A model generated the notes under the pieces. That model saw only the letters and a program-made list of their open reading frames with translations, was not told where the DNA came from and searched no databases. Position numbers and translations under genes: made by a program. Shown here one piece after another: positions 1-7,050 of a stretch of DNA of 64,000 bases. This DNA is from Halorubellus sp. JP-L1. Lineage in GTDB: Archaea > Halobacteriota > Halobacteria > Halobacteriales > Natrialbaceae. The first letter of the stretch is position 1; the number at the start of each line of letters is the position of its first letter. The DNA lies in assembly GCF_011440375.1 (NCBI RefSeq), contig NZ_JAAOIR010000001.1, positions 558,001-622,000 on the forward strand, read 5' to 3'.

Positions 1-318
1 GCCGCGCTCGCTCGCCCGATACGAGAACCGGTACTCGCCCTCGAACCGCGGCGACACCGCGGCGAAGTACGTCGAGCGATTCGAGAGCGTCGACCCGACG
101 TCGAACAGCGGATTCGCCTCCGTCACGACCGCCCGATGCGAGAACTCGCTCTCCGTCCCCCACGTCGACGCAGTCCGCTCCACCTGTTCGGTTCCGGGAT
201 CCACCAGCGTCGCATAGGCTACCCCAGTTCCAGCGAGCGTGACGACCAAGAGCGCGACTACCACGGGCACGAACTGCGCATCCAACAGGGCGCGAACACG
301 CAACCACTGGTCGGTCAT
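1..318 (-). CDS. DUF5305-like membrane protein, 5' part only
   Basis: The reading frame begins at an ATG at 318-316 and runs off the left edge, so only about 106 N-terminal residues are visible. It starts MTDQWLRVRALLDAQ and has one hydrophobic segment at about residues 15-35, followed by an extracytoplasmic part with the wording FDVGSTLSNRSTYFAA and a beta-rich look. This fits the haloarchaeal DUF5305 family, whose function is unknown and which is often encoded beside a signal peptidase I. Here the signal peptidase gene lies 48 bases upstream on the same strand, so the two probably share a transcript. Family assignment rests on wording and neighbours; the C-terminal half cannot be checked. 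Confidence 0.7.
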   Translation of the reverse strand, partial: MTDQWLRVRALLDAQFVPVVVALLVVTLAGTGVAYATLVDPGTEQVERTASTWGTESEFSHRAVVTEANPLFDVGSTLSNRSTYFAAVSPRFEGEYRFSYRASERG

Positions 319-366
319 CGACCCCCCATTGGCGGTTCGCACGTTTAGTTATCCGACCGTTGGAAA

Positions 367-1524
367 TCAGTACAGACTCGTTAGGTAGCCCCGCAGTCGC
401 GCCGTTACGGATTCCGGCGACTCGCGAGCCCGCCGCCGCAATCGTTCGCGACCCACGAGCCTGACACCGGCCAGATAGAACGGGACGCCGATCGTCGCGT
501 CGATGACGACGATCGGCACCCACGGATGGACGTGATAGAGCGCGCGAATCGTCGACTGCGGCAACACCGCGAGGTATCGATGTTCGGTGACGTAGCGGCG
601 ATAGTACCCCGTCTCCGGCGGTGCGTGGAGCGTCACCGATGCATTCACCACGCCTCGCGCCGGAATCGCTGTCTCGCGTGGCTCGACGTCGACGCCGTCG
701 CCCGACGGTTCGAGGAACGACACCACCGGCAAGAACCCACTATTACCGATCGCGTGGGTCACGGACACCGAGCCACCCCGTTGAACGACGGTCTGGCGCT
801 CCGACTCGTAGTCCGCGCTGACGATCGAGTACTCGGTCGGCCCCGCGGGAACCAACATGGTCGCGGTCGCCGCCAGTACGACCAGCCCCACGACGCCGGC
901 AACGTACAACCGAGCGTCGATACCCGTCGCTCGCCGAATAGATCGGGATCGTTCTCTCGCATGGCGACCCACTGCCCTCCCGAGGACGTACCAGACGAAC
1001 GCTACCGCGAAGAACGCGTAACTCAAGAACTGTGGCGTCTGGACGCCCTGGACTCCGAGCATCCCCGCGACGAGAGCCTGCACCTGCACGAGCACCGATC
1101 GAGTTCCCTCGACGACGGTCCCGAGTGCTGGAATCACGACGACGTCGCCGTCGACGCGCCAGGCCGTGGCGACGACCTGTTCGTGCTTCACGGGTGGCTC
1201 GCCCGCATCCTGATCCGTGACGGCGTTGCCGTCGCCACGCGTCACGAATCCCTCGTCGGTGCGTCCGACGATGCGGTGCGTCGTCAGTCCGCCGCCGCCG
1301 GTCTCCACCGCCCGAAAGACGACGACGTCGCCGGCTTCGATCGAATCGTCAAGTTGCACGGGTACGGCGACGAATCCATCGCCGGCATCGAGCGTCGGCG
1401 CCATGCTGTCGCTGGTGACGTAACTGAACAGCACGGGTTGCCCGAACATCGAACCGACGACCAGCGAGATCACGACGACGCTCAGCAGGGCGATAGCGGC
1501 ACGTTCGGCGACTCGTCGGAGCAT
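367..1524 (-). CDS. Signal peptidase I, ER/archaeal (S26B) type
   Basis: This membrane protease removes signal peptides from exported proteins. After an N-terminal membrane segment (about residues 9-27) comes the catalytic serine box SDSMAPTL with Ser40 before Met, and the second catalytic residue is His83 in TTHRIVG. The lysine of bacterial enzymes is replaced by histidine, as in ER and archaeal enzymes. At 385 residues it is much longer than a minimal enzyme: a C-terminal extension carries further hydrophobic stretches near 170-187, 206-226 and 335-355 around an outside domain. It lies between a DUF5305 gene downstream and a TasA/DUF1102-like secreted protein upstream, which suggests a dedicated processing enzyme comparable to SipW of Bacillus. 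The dedicated role is inference. Confidence 0.88.
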   Translation of the reverse strand: MLRRVAERAAIALLSVVVISLVVGSMFGQPVLFSYVTSDSMAPTLDAGDGFVAVPVQLDDSIEAGDVVVFRAVETGGGGLTTHRIVGRTDEGFVTRGDGNAVTDQDAGEPPVKHEQVVATAWRVDGDVVVIPALGTVVEGTRSVLVQVQALVAGMLGVQGVQTPQFLSYAFFAVAFVWYVLGRAVGRHARERSRSIRRATGIDARLYVAGVVGLVVLAATATMLVPAGPTEYSIVSADYESERQTVVQRGGSVSVTHAIGNSGFLPVVSFLEPSGDGVDVEPRETAIPARGVVNASVTLHAPPETGYYRRYVTEHRYLAVLPQSTIRALYHVHPWVPIVVIDATIGVPFYLAGVRLVGRERLRRRARESPESVTARLRGYLTSLY

Positions 1525-1639
1525 TCGGATAGGTGCTGGTACGGCCGATGTTCGATGACGAAGACGGGACGCTGCGATATCCGGGCCGCCTCCCTCCGAA
1601 CGCGGCCAGCGCCCGTCGGCGGGTCGGTGTGGTTAACGA

Positions 1640-2146
1640 TTAGGCCTCGTCCGCGTGGATCGTGAACGCCCAGTCGCCGCCCCCATCGAAGGACCCGACA
1701 CCGTCGGTGGTGACGACGGTCGCACCGACGTCCACGTACTCTCCTGGAGCGATCGTCACGGAATCACTTATCAAACTGGTTCCGTCGACGACGTGCGGAC
1801 CATACGCCCGCGCGTCGTTGACCGCACTACTGAGTCCGCCACTCATGCTCGCAGAGATCTCGACCGGGTTGTTGCCACCGTCGTTGTGGATCCGGAAGAG
1901 CTGCTTGAAGGTGTACTCCGAGTCCTGGCTGAGATCCTGGATGGAGACCTTGAGCTTGCCACCAGACTGGGTGGCATGCTGACTGACGGACGGGTTCAGT
2001 CTGAGCAACGCGGAGTTGTCGTTGACGACGCTCGCCTCGACGGCGCGGTCGTTGATCTGTGCGCTGCTGAACGCGCCTGTTCCCATTGCGGCCGCGCCGC
2101 CCGCGGCGAGCGATCCGATACCGAGTACGAATTTGCGTCGATCCAT
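1640..2146 (-). CDS. Secreted TasA/DUF1102-like protein with twin-arginine signal
   Basis: The 168-residue product starts MDRRKFVLGIGSLAAGGAAA, a twin-arginine signal followed by a hydrophobic stretch, and the mature part begins near AFSSAQINDRAVEASVVND. This wording, with DRAVEASVVND and a C-terminal beta-rich body, is typical of haloarchaeal DUF1102/SipW-cognate proteins, a group related to the TasA/camelysin fibre proteins. The frame stays open upstream to 2230, but the ATG at 2146 is preceded by a GAGGGA ribosome-binding site (complement of 2154-2159) and puts the signal at the N terminus. The signal peptidase gene follows about 115 bases downstream. Fibre formation is inferred from family resemblance only. 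Confidence 0.75.
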   Translation of the reverse strand: MDRRKFVLGIGSLAAGGAAAMGTGAFSSAQINDRAVEASVVNDNSALLRLNPSVSQHATQSGGKLKVSIQDLSQDSEYTFKQLFRIHNDGGNNPVEISASMSGGLSSAVNDARAYGPHVVDGTSLISDSVTIAPGEYVDVGATVVTTDGVGSFDGGGDWAFTIHADEA

Positions 2147-2657
2147 AGTTGTATCCCTCGTAGTCGTACGCGCCCCCGAGCCCCCCGCCGCTTCTGCGGG
2201 CCGCATTCGGTCGAGCGCGTGGTTCAACACCCACTCGGCAGGGACATTGTTATGAACGGATGCTGTAGCCCGGTGACGGTCACCGCGCCCGGACAGAGGG
2301 TGTTTGTAGGCGAGGGCTGGGTGTGTGCGCCCGTTTCCCCGACGGCCTTTGTCGCCGCAACAGGTGTCGGTTACTGGCGCGCTATCGGCGTTTGGTGACG
2401 ATTGGAGTACCGCGTCAATTGCTGGGAAGCGTCCGGTAAGCGTCGTGGATACAGGACCGACCGAGGGACGCTGGCCGACGTCGAATAGTCCCTATCCGAC
2501 TGTGACTCGTAGTCACACGAATACAGGGCACCGGTCGACATATTCTGCCTATAACAATTTGGGCACCGTCCGTGGTGTCGCTCGCAATGGGTCAGCTGGC
2601 ACGAACGCACCGGAACGGCGGTCGGCGACGGAACGACACCCGGGGGGTGTGCGAGCG

Positions 2658-3257
2658 ATGACGGCGACGTCGTCGGCGTCCGGGGAGGCGTCGGAGGCGG
2701 AGGCCGCGCAGAGCACCTCGTTCACCCGCGACGCGATCCTGGAGATGTTGAGCAATCAGCGACGGCGCTTCGTCATTCACGCGCTGAAGCAGTCCGACGA
2801 ACCGCTGTCGGTCTCGGAGCTCGCCGAGCGCGTCGCGAGCTGGGAGTACGACAAACCGGCGGCCGAACTCGACCATCGGGAGCGAAAGCGCGTGCGGAAC
2901 GCGCTCCGGCAGTTCCACCTGTCGAAGATGGCGGAGTACGGCTTCATCGATTACGACGCCCGTCGGGGGACGGTGTCGCTCTCGGAACGCGCGGCTCGCG
3001 AGAACTTCTACGTGGACTCGCTGACGGGCGGCGACATCCCGTGGGGGCTGTACTACCTCGGGTTCTCGCTGCTGGCGACGGTCGCGATGGCGGGCGTCCT
3101 CCTCGCCGTCCCGCCGTTCTCGTGGGTGTCGCCCGTCGTCGTCGCGACGTTCATCGTCGTCGCCCTCCTCGTCTCGTCGATCGGGCACTTCTACGACAAC
3201 TACTATCGGATGCGGCTCGGCGCCCGCGACGAGCCGGCCGAGGTGAAGCAGGGGTGA
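2658..3257 (+). CDS. DUF7344 winged-helix membrane regulator
   Basis: The 199-residue protein has a haloarchaeal DUF7344-type winged helix-turn-helix domain at about residues 20-110 (DAILEMLSNQRRRFVIHAL, then SVSELAERVA and a wing around YDARRGTVSLS). Two hydrophobic helices at about 133-178 should anchor it in the membrane, with a short basic tail. It is therefore probably a membrane-tethered DNA-binding regulator. It is transcribed away from the TasA-like/signal peptidase genes and its stop codon overlaps the GTG start of the next small secreted protein. I chose the ATG at 2658 because the upstream in-frame extension is low in acidic residues and looks non-coding. Confidence 0.72.
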   Translation: MTATSSASGEASEAEAAQSTSFTRDAILEMLSNQRRRFVIHALKQSDEPLSVSELAERVASWEYDKPAAELDHRERKRVRNALRQFHLSKMAEYGFIDYDARRGTVSLSERAARENFYVDSLTGGDIPWGLYYLGFSLLATVAMAGVLLAVPPFSWVSPVVVATFIVVALLVSSIGHFYDNYYRMRLGARDEPAEVKQG

Positions 3258-3787
3258 CCCACCGCGGGACGGTGGTCGTCGCGGCGGCCGTCGTCGCGCT
3301 CGCGGCCACGGTCGGAACCGGCGGGTTCTCGACGACGGTCGCCGACCGCCCGGTCTCGATCGACGTCGCCGACGACGCGAACGCCGCCCTCGGCGTCGAC
3401 GTCTCGTACGTCACCCACACCACGAGCCAGACCCAGGAACCGACCAGTGCTGGTACCACAACCGGGACCGATACCGGAACCCAGACCGCGACCCGCACCG
3501 GCACCGAACCCGCCACCAGCGACCAGGAGACTGCAGCCAGCAGTTCGCTCACCGTCACCATCACGAACCGATTCCCGGACGGCACCGCACTCACGGCAGT
3601 CACCGTCGACTACGGCGACCGAACGCGTACCCTCGCCACCCCGACCGACCCCCTGGAACCCGGCGACTCGGCGACCACCACGTTCCAGGACGCCACCTGC
3701 GGCGACACCGTCCACGTCGACGGCCGCAGCGACTCCATGACGGTCGTCCTCGAACGCAACGCGTCCTGCGACGACACCACCGACTGA
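3254..3787 (+). CDS. Small secreted protein of the TasA/DUF1102-like group
   Basis: The product of about 177 residues starts at a GTG whose last two bases overlap the TGA of the DUF7344 gene, so the pair is translationally coupled. It begins VTHRGTVVVAAAVVALAATVG, a signal-like hydrophobic segment, followed by GGFSTTVADRPVSIDVADD, wording shared with haloarchaeal secreted DUF1102-type proteins. A Thr/Gly-rich linker with TTTGTDTGTQTATRTGTEP follows, then a beta domain with two cysteines (DATCGDTVH and NASCDDT). It may be a second substrate of the nearby signal peptidase. No enzymatic motif is visible. Confidence 0.65.
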   Translation: MTHRGTVVVAAAVVALAATVGTGGFSTTVADRPVSIDVADDANAALGVDVSYVTHTTSQTQEPTSAGTTTGTDTGTQTATRTGTEPATSDQETAASSSLTVTITNRFPDGTALTAVTVDYGDRTRTLATPTDPLEPGDSATTTFQDATCGDTVHVDGRSDSMTVVLERNASCDDTTD

Positions 3788-3847
3788 ACACTCGACAGCG
3801 AGTACCGCTCCCCGATCCCAAAAGAGCCGGTGCTCACGAAAGTAGAC

Positions 3848-4137
3848 GGTAGGACCGGGATTCGAACCGATGTGAGACGGTCCTGCTCGCTTCGCTGCGC
3901 GGGCTGCGACTCACAGGCTTCGAATCCAGATTCCAGTCGTTCCTCCTCACGATGCGCCTCGCTGTCGCTCGGCGCAATGTGTTCGGAGGAACGACGGTGG
4001 GACTGGGATTCGAACCACGGTCGCACGACGCCTCGCTGTCGCTCGGCGCTGCGTGCTCCCTGATTCGAATCCCAGCCGTCTCACTTTCGTCGACCGAGAA
4101 ACGTCGCTATCACTCCTCGTGTTCGGTCGACGAAAGG
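3848..4137 (-). repeat. Array of partial tRNA-Ser copies with hairpins, downstream of tRNA-Ser
   Basis: Two partial copies of the 3' end of the adjacent tRNA-Ser lie at 3848-3868 (near identical) and 3996-4016 (identical over 21 bases); the tRNA itself has the same sequence at 4139-4159. Spacing is 148 and 143 bases. Each copy stops just after the T-loop, and a different core follows with the words CTCGCT, GCTGCG and TTCGAATCC. Unit A has CAGGCTTCGAATCC at 3914-3927, and the same core recurs at the tRNA-Gly locus. An 11-bp perfect stem (3936-3946 with 3985-3995) abuts the second copy. No protein gene is supported here; the short open frames are by-products of the repeats. Confidence 0.85.
4084..4136 (-). 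other. Long hairpin directly 3' of tRNA-Ser
   Basis: A perfect 14-bp stem (4084-4097 pairing with 4123-4136) lies one base beyond the discriminator position of tRNA-Ser, in the direction of tRNA transcription. The loop contains TCACTCCTCG, a word also found at 51293-51302 beside tRNA-Gly. It could act in 3' processing or termination, or be part of the repeated element. There is no T-run to support a simple intrinsic terminator. Confidence 0.7.
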
Positions 4138-4220
4138 CGGTGGGACTGGGATTCGAACCCAGGAGGCATGACGCCACCTGCTTTCAAGGCAGGCGCAATG
4201 GGCCGCTCTGCCATCCCACC
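4138..4220 (-). tRNA. tRNA-Ser (anticodon UGA)
   Basis: The 83-nt class II tRNA folds cleanly: a 7-bp acceptor stem (GGTGGGA with TCCCACC), a short D-stem (GCA with TGC), anticodon stem CCTGC/GCAGG with loop CTTGAAA giving anticodon TGA, a variable arm closed by GGC/GCC, and T-arm CTGGG-TTCGAAT-CCCAG. The discriminator base is G, as expected for serine tRNAs. CCA is not encoded. There is no intron. Confidence 0.95.
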
Positions 4221-4260
4221 ACGGTCGGGGATTCGCCGAGGGCGTCCTAAGACCTGTCGG

Positions 4261-5022
4261 TTACTCGCGGACGATTTCGGGGCCGTCGCCGCGGTCGCGG
4301 ACGGCGAGCCCGAGGTCGTCGACTATCTGTGCAGTATGCTCGGGGACGATGCGGTCGGCGTGCTGGCGCGCGCGGATCTGTGCGACGGTCGCGCGCAGTC
4401 CGGACGGGGTGTCGATGCGCGGGTACGTGGGCGCGTAGTCGACGTCGTGGCCGGCGTCGACGGCGCGCTGCGTGAGCGTCTCGAGCGCCGGCGGCGTGTA
4501 CGCGCCCTCGAAGTCCACGAGGTCGCCGAACGCCGCCCCCCAGACCGCGCCGTCGTCGCTCGGCCCGAGCACGACCGGTGACCGGCGGAGCTTCATCGAC
4601 GTCGAGTCGACGTCTCCGCGTCCGATGAGCGGTGCGACGCCGTCGACCGCGAGGACGGAGGAGACGTCCGGGTCGTCCCGGAGGAGGTGCGTGACGGTGT
4701 TGCCGACGCGCGCGTCGAACGTCGAGCCGACCTGGACCTCGAACCGGACGTCGTCGCCGTCGAAGTCGACGACCTGGCTCGCGAGCGCGCGAACCTCGGC
4801 TTCGGCGGGCGTGTCGGTCACGTGCTCGTCCGGGAGGGTGTCGTCGCTCCGGTAGTTCACGAGCGTCTTCGCGCCGGAGTTCGCGCTGGCCGCGATGGTA
4901 TCGAGCAGGCTCGCCTCGTAGAGGTCGGCGGCATCCTTGGCGTCGATGGGTGCGTCGTCGACGAGCGAGTCGAGCACGAGTCCGGGCCGGGGCGGGTCGG
5001 CGAGGACGGCGACGAGCGTCAT
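4261..5022 (-). CDS. DUF2064-like sugar-nucleotide transferase-fold protein
   Basis: The 253-residue protein starts MTLVAVLADPPRPG; the upstream in-frame extension is arginine-rich and non-coding in character. The arrangement resembles the DUF2064 / CofC-like GT-A nucleotidyltransferase group: an N-terminal strand with ADPPRPGLVL, a central VLAVDGVAPLIG strand where a metal-binding Asp is expected, then SPVVLGPSDDGAVWGAAF, matching the GPS-x-DG signature of DUF2064. The substrate is unknown. It stands alone between tRNA-Ser and a small divergently transcribed membrane protein. Confidence 0.62.
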   Translation of the reverse strand: MTLVAVLADPPRPGLVLDSLVDDAPIDAKDAADLYEASLLDTIAASANSGAKTLVNYRSDDTLPDEHVTDTPAEAEVRALASQVVDFDGDDVRFEVQVGSTFDARVGNTVTHLLRDDPDVSSVLAVDGVAPLIGRGDVDSTSMKLRRSPVVLGPSDDGAVWGAAFGDLVDFEGAYTPPALETLTQRAVDAGHDVDYAPTYPRIDTPSGLRATVAQIRARQHADRIVPEHTAQIVDDLGLAVRDRGDGPEIVRE

Positions 5023-5091
5023 GGACCCGCCTCGGGTCGCGGGCGCCTTCAACCCGCCGTTCTTAAGCCGTCGGTGGGGGTACGGTGTACC

Positions 5092-5310
5092 ATGACTCGA
5101 CTTCGACTCCTCGGACTCCTCGGAGTGCTCGTCGTCGCGGCGCTCGCAGTCGGCTCGCTCGTCGGCGTCGGCGGGTCGTTCGCTGCCGGTGACTTCACGA
5201 TGTCGCTGGCCGCGTCGGGCGCGGGACTGGCCGCCGTCGCCGCAATCGCCGCGCTCGTCGTGGCCGCGGGTGCCGCAGCGGCGTACAGGCGATCCACGCC
5301 GTACTGGTGA
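5092..5310 (+). CDS. Small two-helix membrane protein
   Basis: A 72-residue product beginning MTRLRLLGLLGVLVVAALAVG. Two hydrophobic segments (about residues 5-28 and 40-64) fill most of it, with a short polar link and the C-terminal tail YRRSTPYW. No family is recognised. Support comes from its two-helix composition and its place directly downstream of the divergent promoter gap with the DUF2064-like gene. It could be a spurious small frame, but Ala/Val/Gly membrane composition with charged ends argues for a real gene. Confidence 0.55.
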   Translation: MTRLRLLGLLGVLVVAALAVGSLVGVGGSFAAGDFTMSLAASGAGLAAVAAIAALVVAAGAAAAYRRSTPYW

Positions 5311-5364
5311 CCGGCCGGCGGACGCTCCGATTCTCACCGCGGCCGTGACGTGACCCGGTGCCGG

Positions 5365-5997
5365 TCAGCGTTCGCGTCGCCCCTTCGTCTGGCGGTAGTC
5401 CGACGCCATGAGTTCCGCGAAGAACGCGACGAATTCGTCGGCGTTCGCCTCCGTCATCTCGGCGGGGTCGCGCATCGGTGCGAGTTCGAACCCGCGGCCG
5501 CGGACGCTCGTCGCGTGGTGCTCGTCGACTGAGAGCGCGTCGGCGTCGGTCGTGGTGTAGTCGACGGCGAGCTCTGAGAGGACGCGGTCGCCGACGGGAA
5601 CGAGTATCTCGGGGTTGATCATGCGGAGTTCGGCGTTCAGGTACGGCTCGCAATTCCCGACCTCCTCGTCGGTCGGGTCGCGCTCGGGGTGATGACATCT
5701 GGCGATGGACGTCACGTACGCGTTCGAGAGCTCGGGTGCTTCGGGCGGGCTGGCGCTCGCGCAGAGCATGCAGCGTTCGAGGATGCGCCGGAAGCGGTCG
5801 CCGCCGGCGTCGTGGAACGCCGGAATGCCCGAGGCGTCCGCGCCCGGGCCGGGGGCGTCGACGACGAACGCGAAGTCCGCGCCGACGTCCCCGTACCCGT
5901 GGACGACGTTCGTCCGCGTCTCGCAGAGCGCGGGACAGTTCTCGCAGTCGGTGTCCATGCCGAAGGGGTTCGAGACGTCGAGCTGGTTCGCGTCCAC
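5365..5997 (-). CDS. Uracil-DNA glycosylase-fold Fe-S protein (divergent)
   Basis: The protein has about 210 residues from a GTG start (VDANQLDVSNPFGMD); a start at the internal ATG (5958) is also possible. It keeps the cysteines expected of the family 4 UDG iron-sulfur cluster: CENC near the N terminus and a C-x14-C pair (ARCHHP ... GNCEPY). The active-site loop that is normally GEAPG reads VVDAPGPGAD, and the late HP motif is replaced by APMRDPAEM. It is thus a UDG-superfamily protein whose uracil excision activity is doubtful; a different base or a structural DNA role is possible. The conserved fold is seen; loss of activity is inference. Confidence 0.75.
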   Translation of the reverse strand: MDANQLDVSNPFGMDTDCENCPALCETRTNVVHGYGDVGADFAFVVDAPGPGADASGIPAFHDAGGDRFRRILERCMLCASASPPEAPELSNAYVTSIARCHHPERDPTDEEVGNCEPYLNAELRMINPEILVPVGDRVLSELAVDYTTTDADALSVDEHHATSVRGRGFELAPMRDPAEMTEANADEFVAFFAELMASDYRQTKGRRER

Positions 5998-6162
5998 GCG
6001 AGCACGTTGGCGGGTCCGGCCGATAAGTCCTCGTGGTCGCCCGTCGATTTGCGTCGTGAGGGCGTCGAAGCGAACACGTTCACGTCCGTTCGTCGGTTCC
6101 CGACCGGACCTATCGTGTTTGGTATCCAGTTGTTCACGTTCGGGTGCCGAGGCCCGTGATAG

Positions 6163-6729
6163 ATGCACGGCATCGTGATGAAGGCCATGAAGGACTTCGT
6201 CGTGGAGACGTACGACGAGTCGACGTGGCGGGCGATCCAGGCGGAGGCGGGGCTCGACGGGAAACTGTACGTTCCCGTGTCGGAGTACGACGACGGGGAG
6301 GCGCTCGCGCTCGTCGCGGCGGCGTCCGCGCTGTCCGGCGAGGACGAGGGCGATCTGCTCTACGAGTTCGGGCGGTTCATCGTGGAGCCGCTCGTCTCGA
6401 CGTACGGCGTACACGTGGAAGGCGAGTGGTCGGGGCTGGACCTGCTCGCGAACGTGGAGACGTACGTCCACGAGGCGCTGCGAGCGAAGCGGCTCTCCGA
6501 GTTCACGCCACCGGAGCTGGAGGCGGAGCGAGTCGACGAGGACGTCGCCGTTGTCCGCTACGGCTCGGACCGCGAGCTCTGCATGCTCGCGGAGGGCATC
6601 GTGGACGGCGTCGGCGAGTTCTACGGGGACTCCTACGATATCGCGCACGAGACGTGTCAGCTCGAGGGCGACCCGCACTGTGACCTCGTCGTCCGTCGCG
6701 TCCCGAACGAGCGAGCGGCCGCGGACTGA
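6163..6729 (+). CDS. Stand-alone H-NOX (heme NO/O2-binding) protein
   Basis: The 188-residue protein begins MHGIVMKAMKDFVVETY, the start typical of heme-NO-binding domains. The proximal heme ligand is His103 (ETYVHEAL) and the heme-propionate motif Y-x-S-x-R is intact as Tyr133-Ser135-Arg137 (RYGSDREL). Length equals a single H-NOX domain, so it should bind heme and sense NO or O2, and pass the signal to a separate partner. No histidine kinase, cyclase or chemotaxis gene is adjacent. The C-terminal LEGDPHCDLVVR is shared with the V4R/HNOB fold. Confidence 0.88.
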   Translation: MHGIVMKAMKDFVVETYDESTWRAIQAEAGLDGKLYVPVSEYDDGEALALVAAASALSGEDEGDLLYEFGRFIVEPLVSTYGVHVEGEWSGLDLLANVETYVHEALRAKRLSEFTPPELEAERVDEDVAVVRYGSDRELCMLAEGIVDGVGEFYGDSYDIAHETCQLEGDPHCDLVVRRVPNERAAAD

Positions 6730-6783
6730 CGGAACGACAGCTCGCGGGCGCACCAGAGAGTCGATAACGATGGCGACAGTGAG

Positions 6784-7047
6784 TCAGCGACCGAGACCGC
6801 CGCGTTCCTTGACCTCGAGGATGAACTTCACGTTCTGGACGACCTCCTCGGGCGTGGTGTCCTCGTCGGGGTCGTAGATGTCGCTCGTCCGGTAGAGGAC
6901 GTTCGCGAGCTGCTCGGACTCGGAGCTGTCGCCGCGGACGTCCTCGGCGACCTCGCGCAAGAGGGCGGCGCGCTCGGGGTCCGGTTCGAGGTCGTCGGCG
7001 TGACCCTCGACGTCCGGGTCCCGTCCGGGTGCGTCGTCGTCGGTCAT
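6784..7047 (-). CDS. Small acidic haloarchaeal protein downstream of Mrp
   Basis: An 87-residue acidic protein with no recognised domain. The first half is Asp/Glu-rich and probably disordered; the second (LLREVAEDVRGDS to VVQNVKFILEVKERGG) looks helical. It starts three bases after the Mrp stop codon on the same strand, so it is almost certainly co-transcribed with mrp. It may assist the Fe-S carrier; that is suggested only by position. Confidence 0.72.
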   Translation of the reverse strand: MTDDDAPGRDPDVEGHADDLEPDPERAALLREVAEDVRGDSSESEQLANVLYRTSDIYDPDEDTTPEEVVQNVKFILEVKERGGLGR

Positions 7048-7050
7048 CGG

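Noticed and set aside
526-1665. Long plus-strand frame opposite the signal peptidase gene
   Set aside because: It is rich in Arg and His, lacks any domain, and mirrors the codon bias of the real gene on the minus strand.
4084-4136. Intrinsic transcription terminator
   Set aside because: The hairpin is strong but is not followed by a T-run in the transcript direction, and archaeal terminators are usually plain T-runs.
3952-4581. Plus-strand frame across tRNA-Ser and the DUF2064-like gene
   Set aside because: It reads through a tRNA and repeats, and its protein changes composition without a domain.
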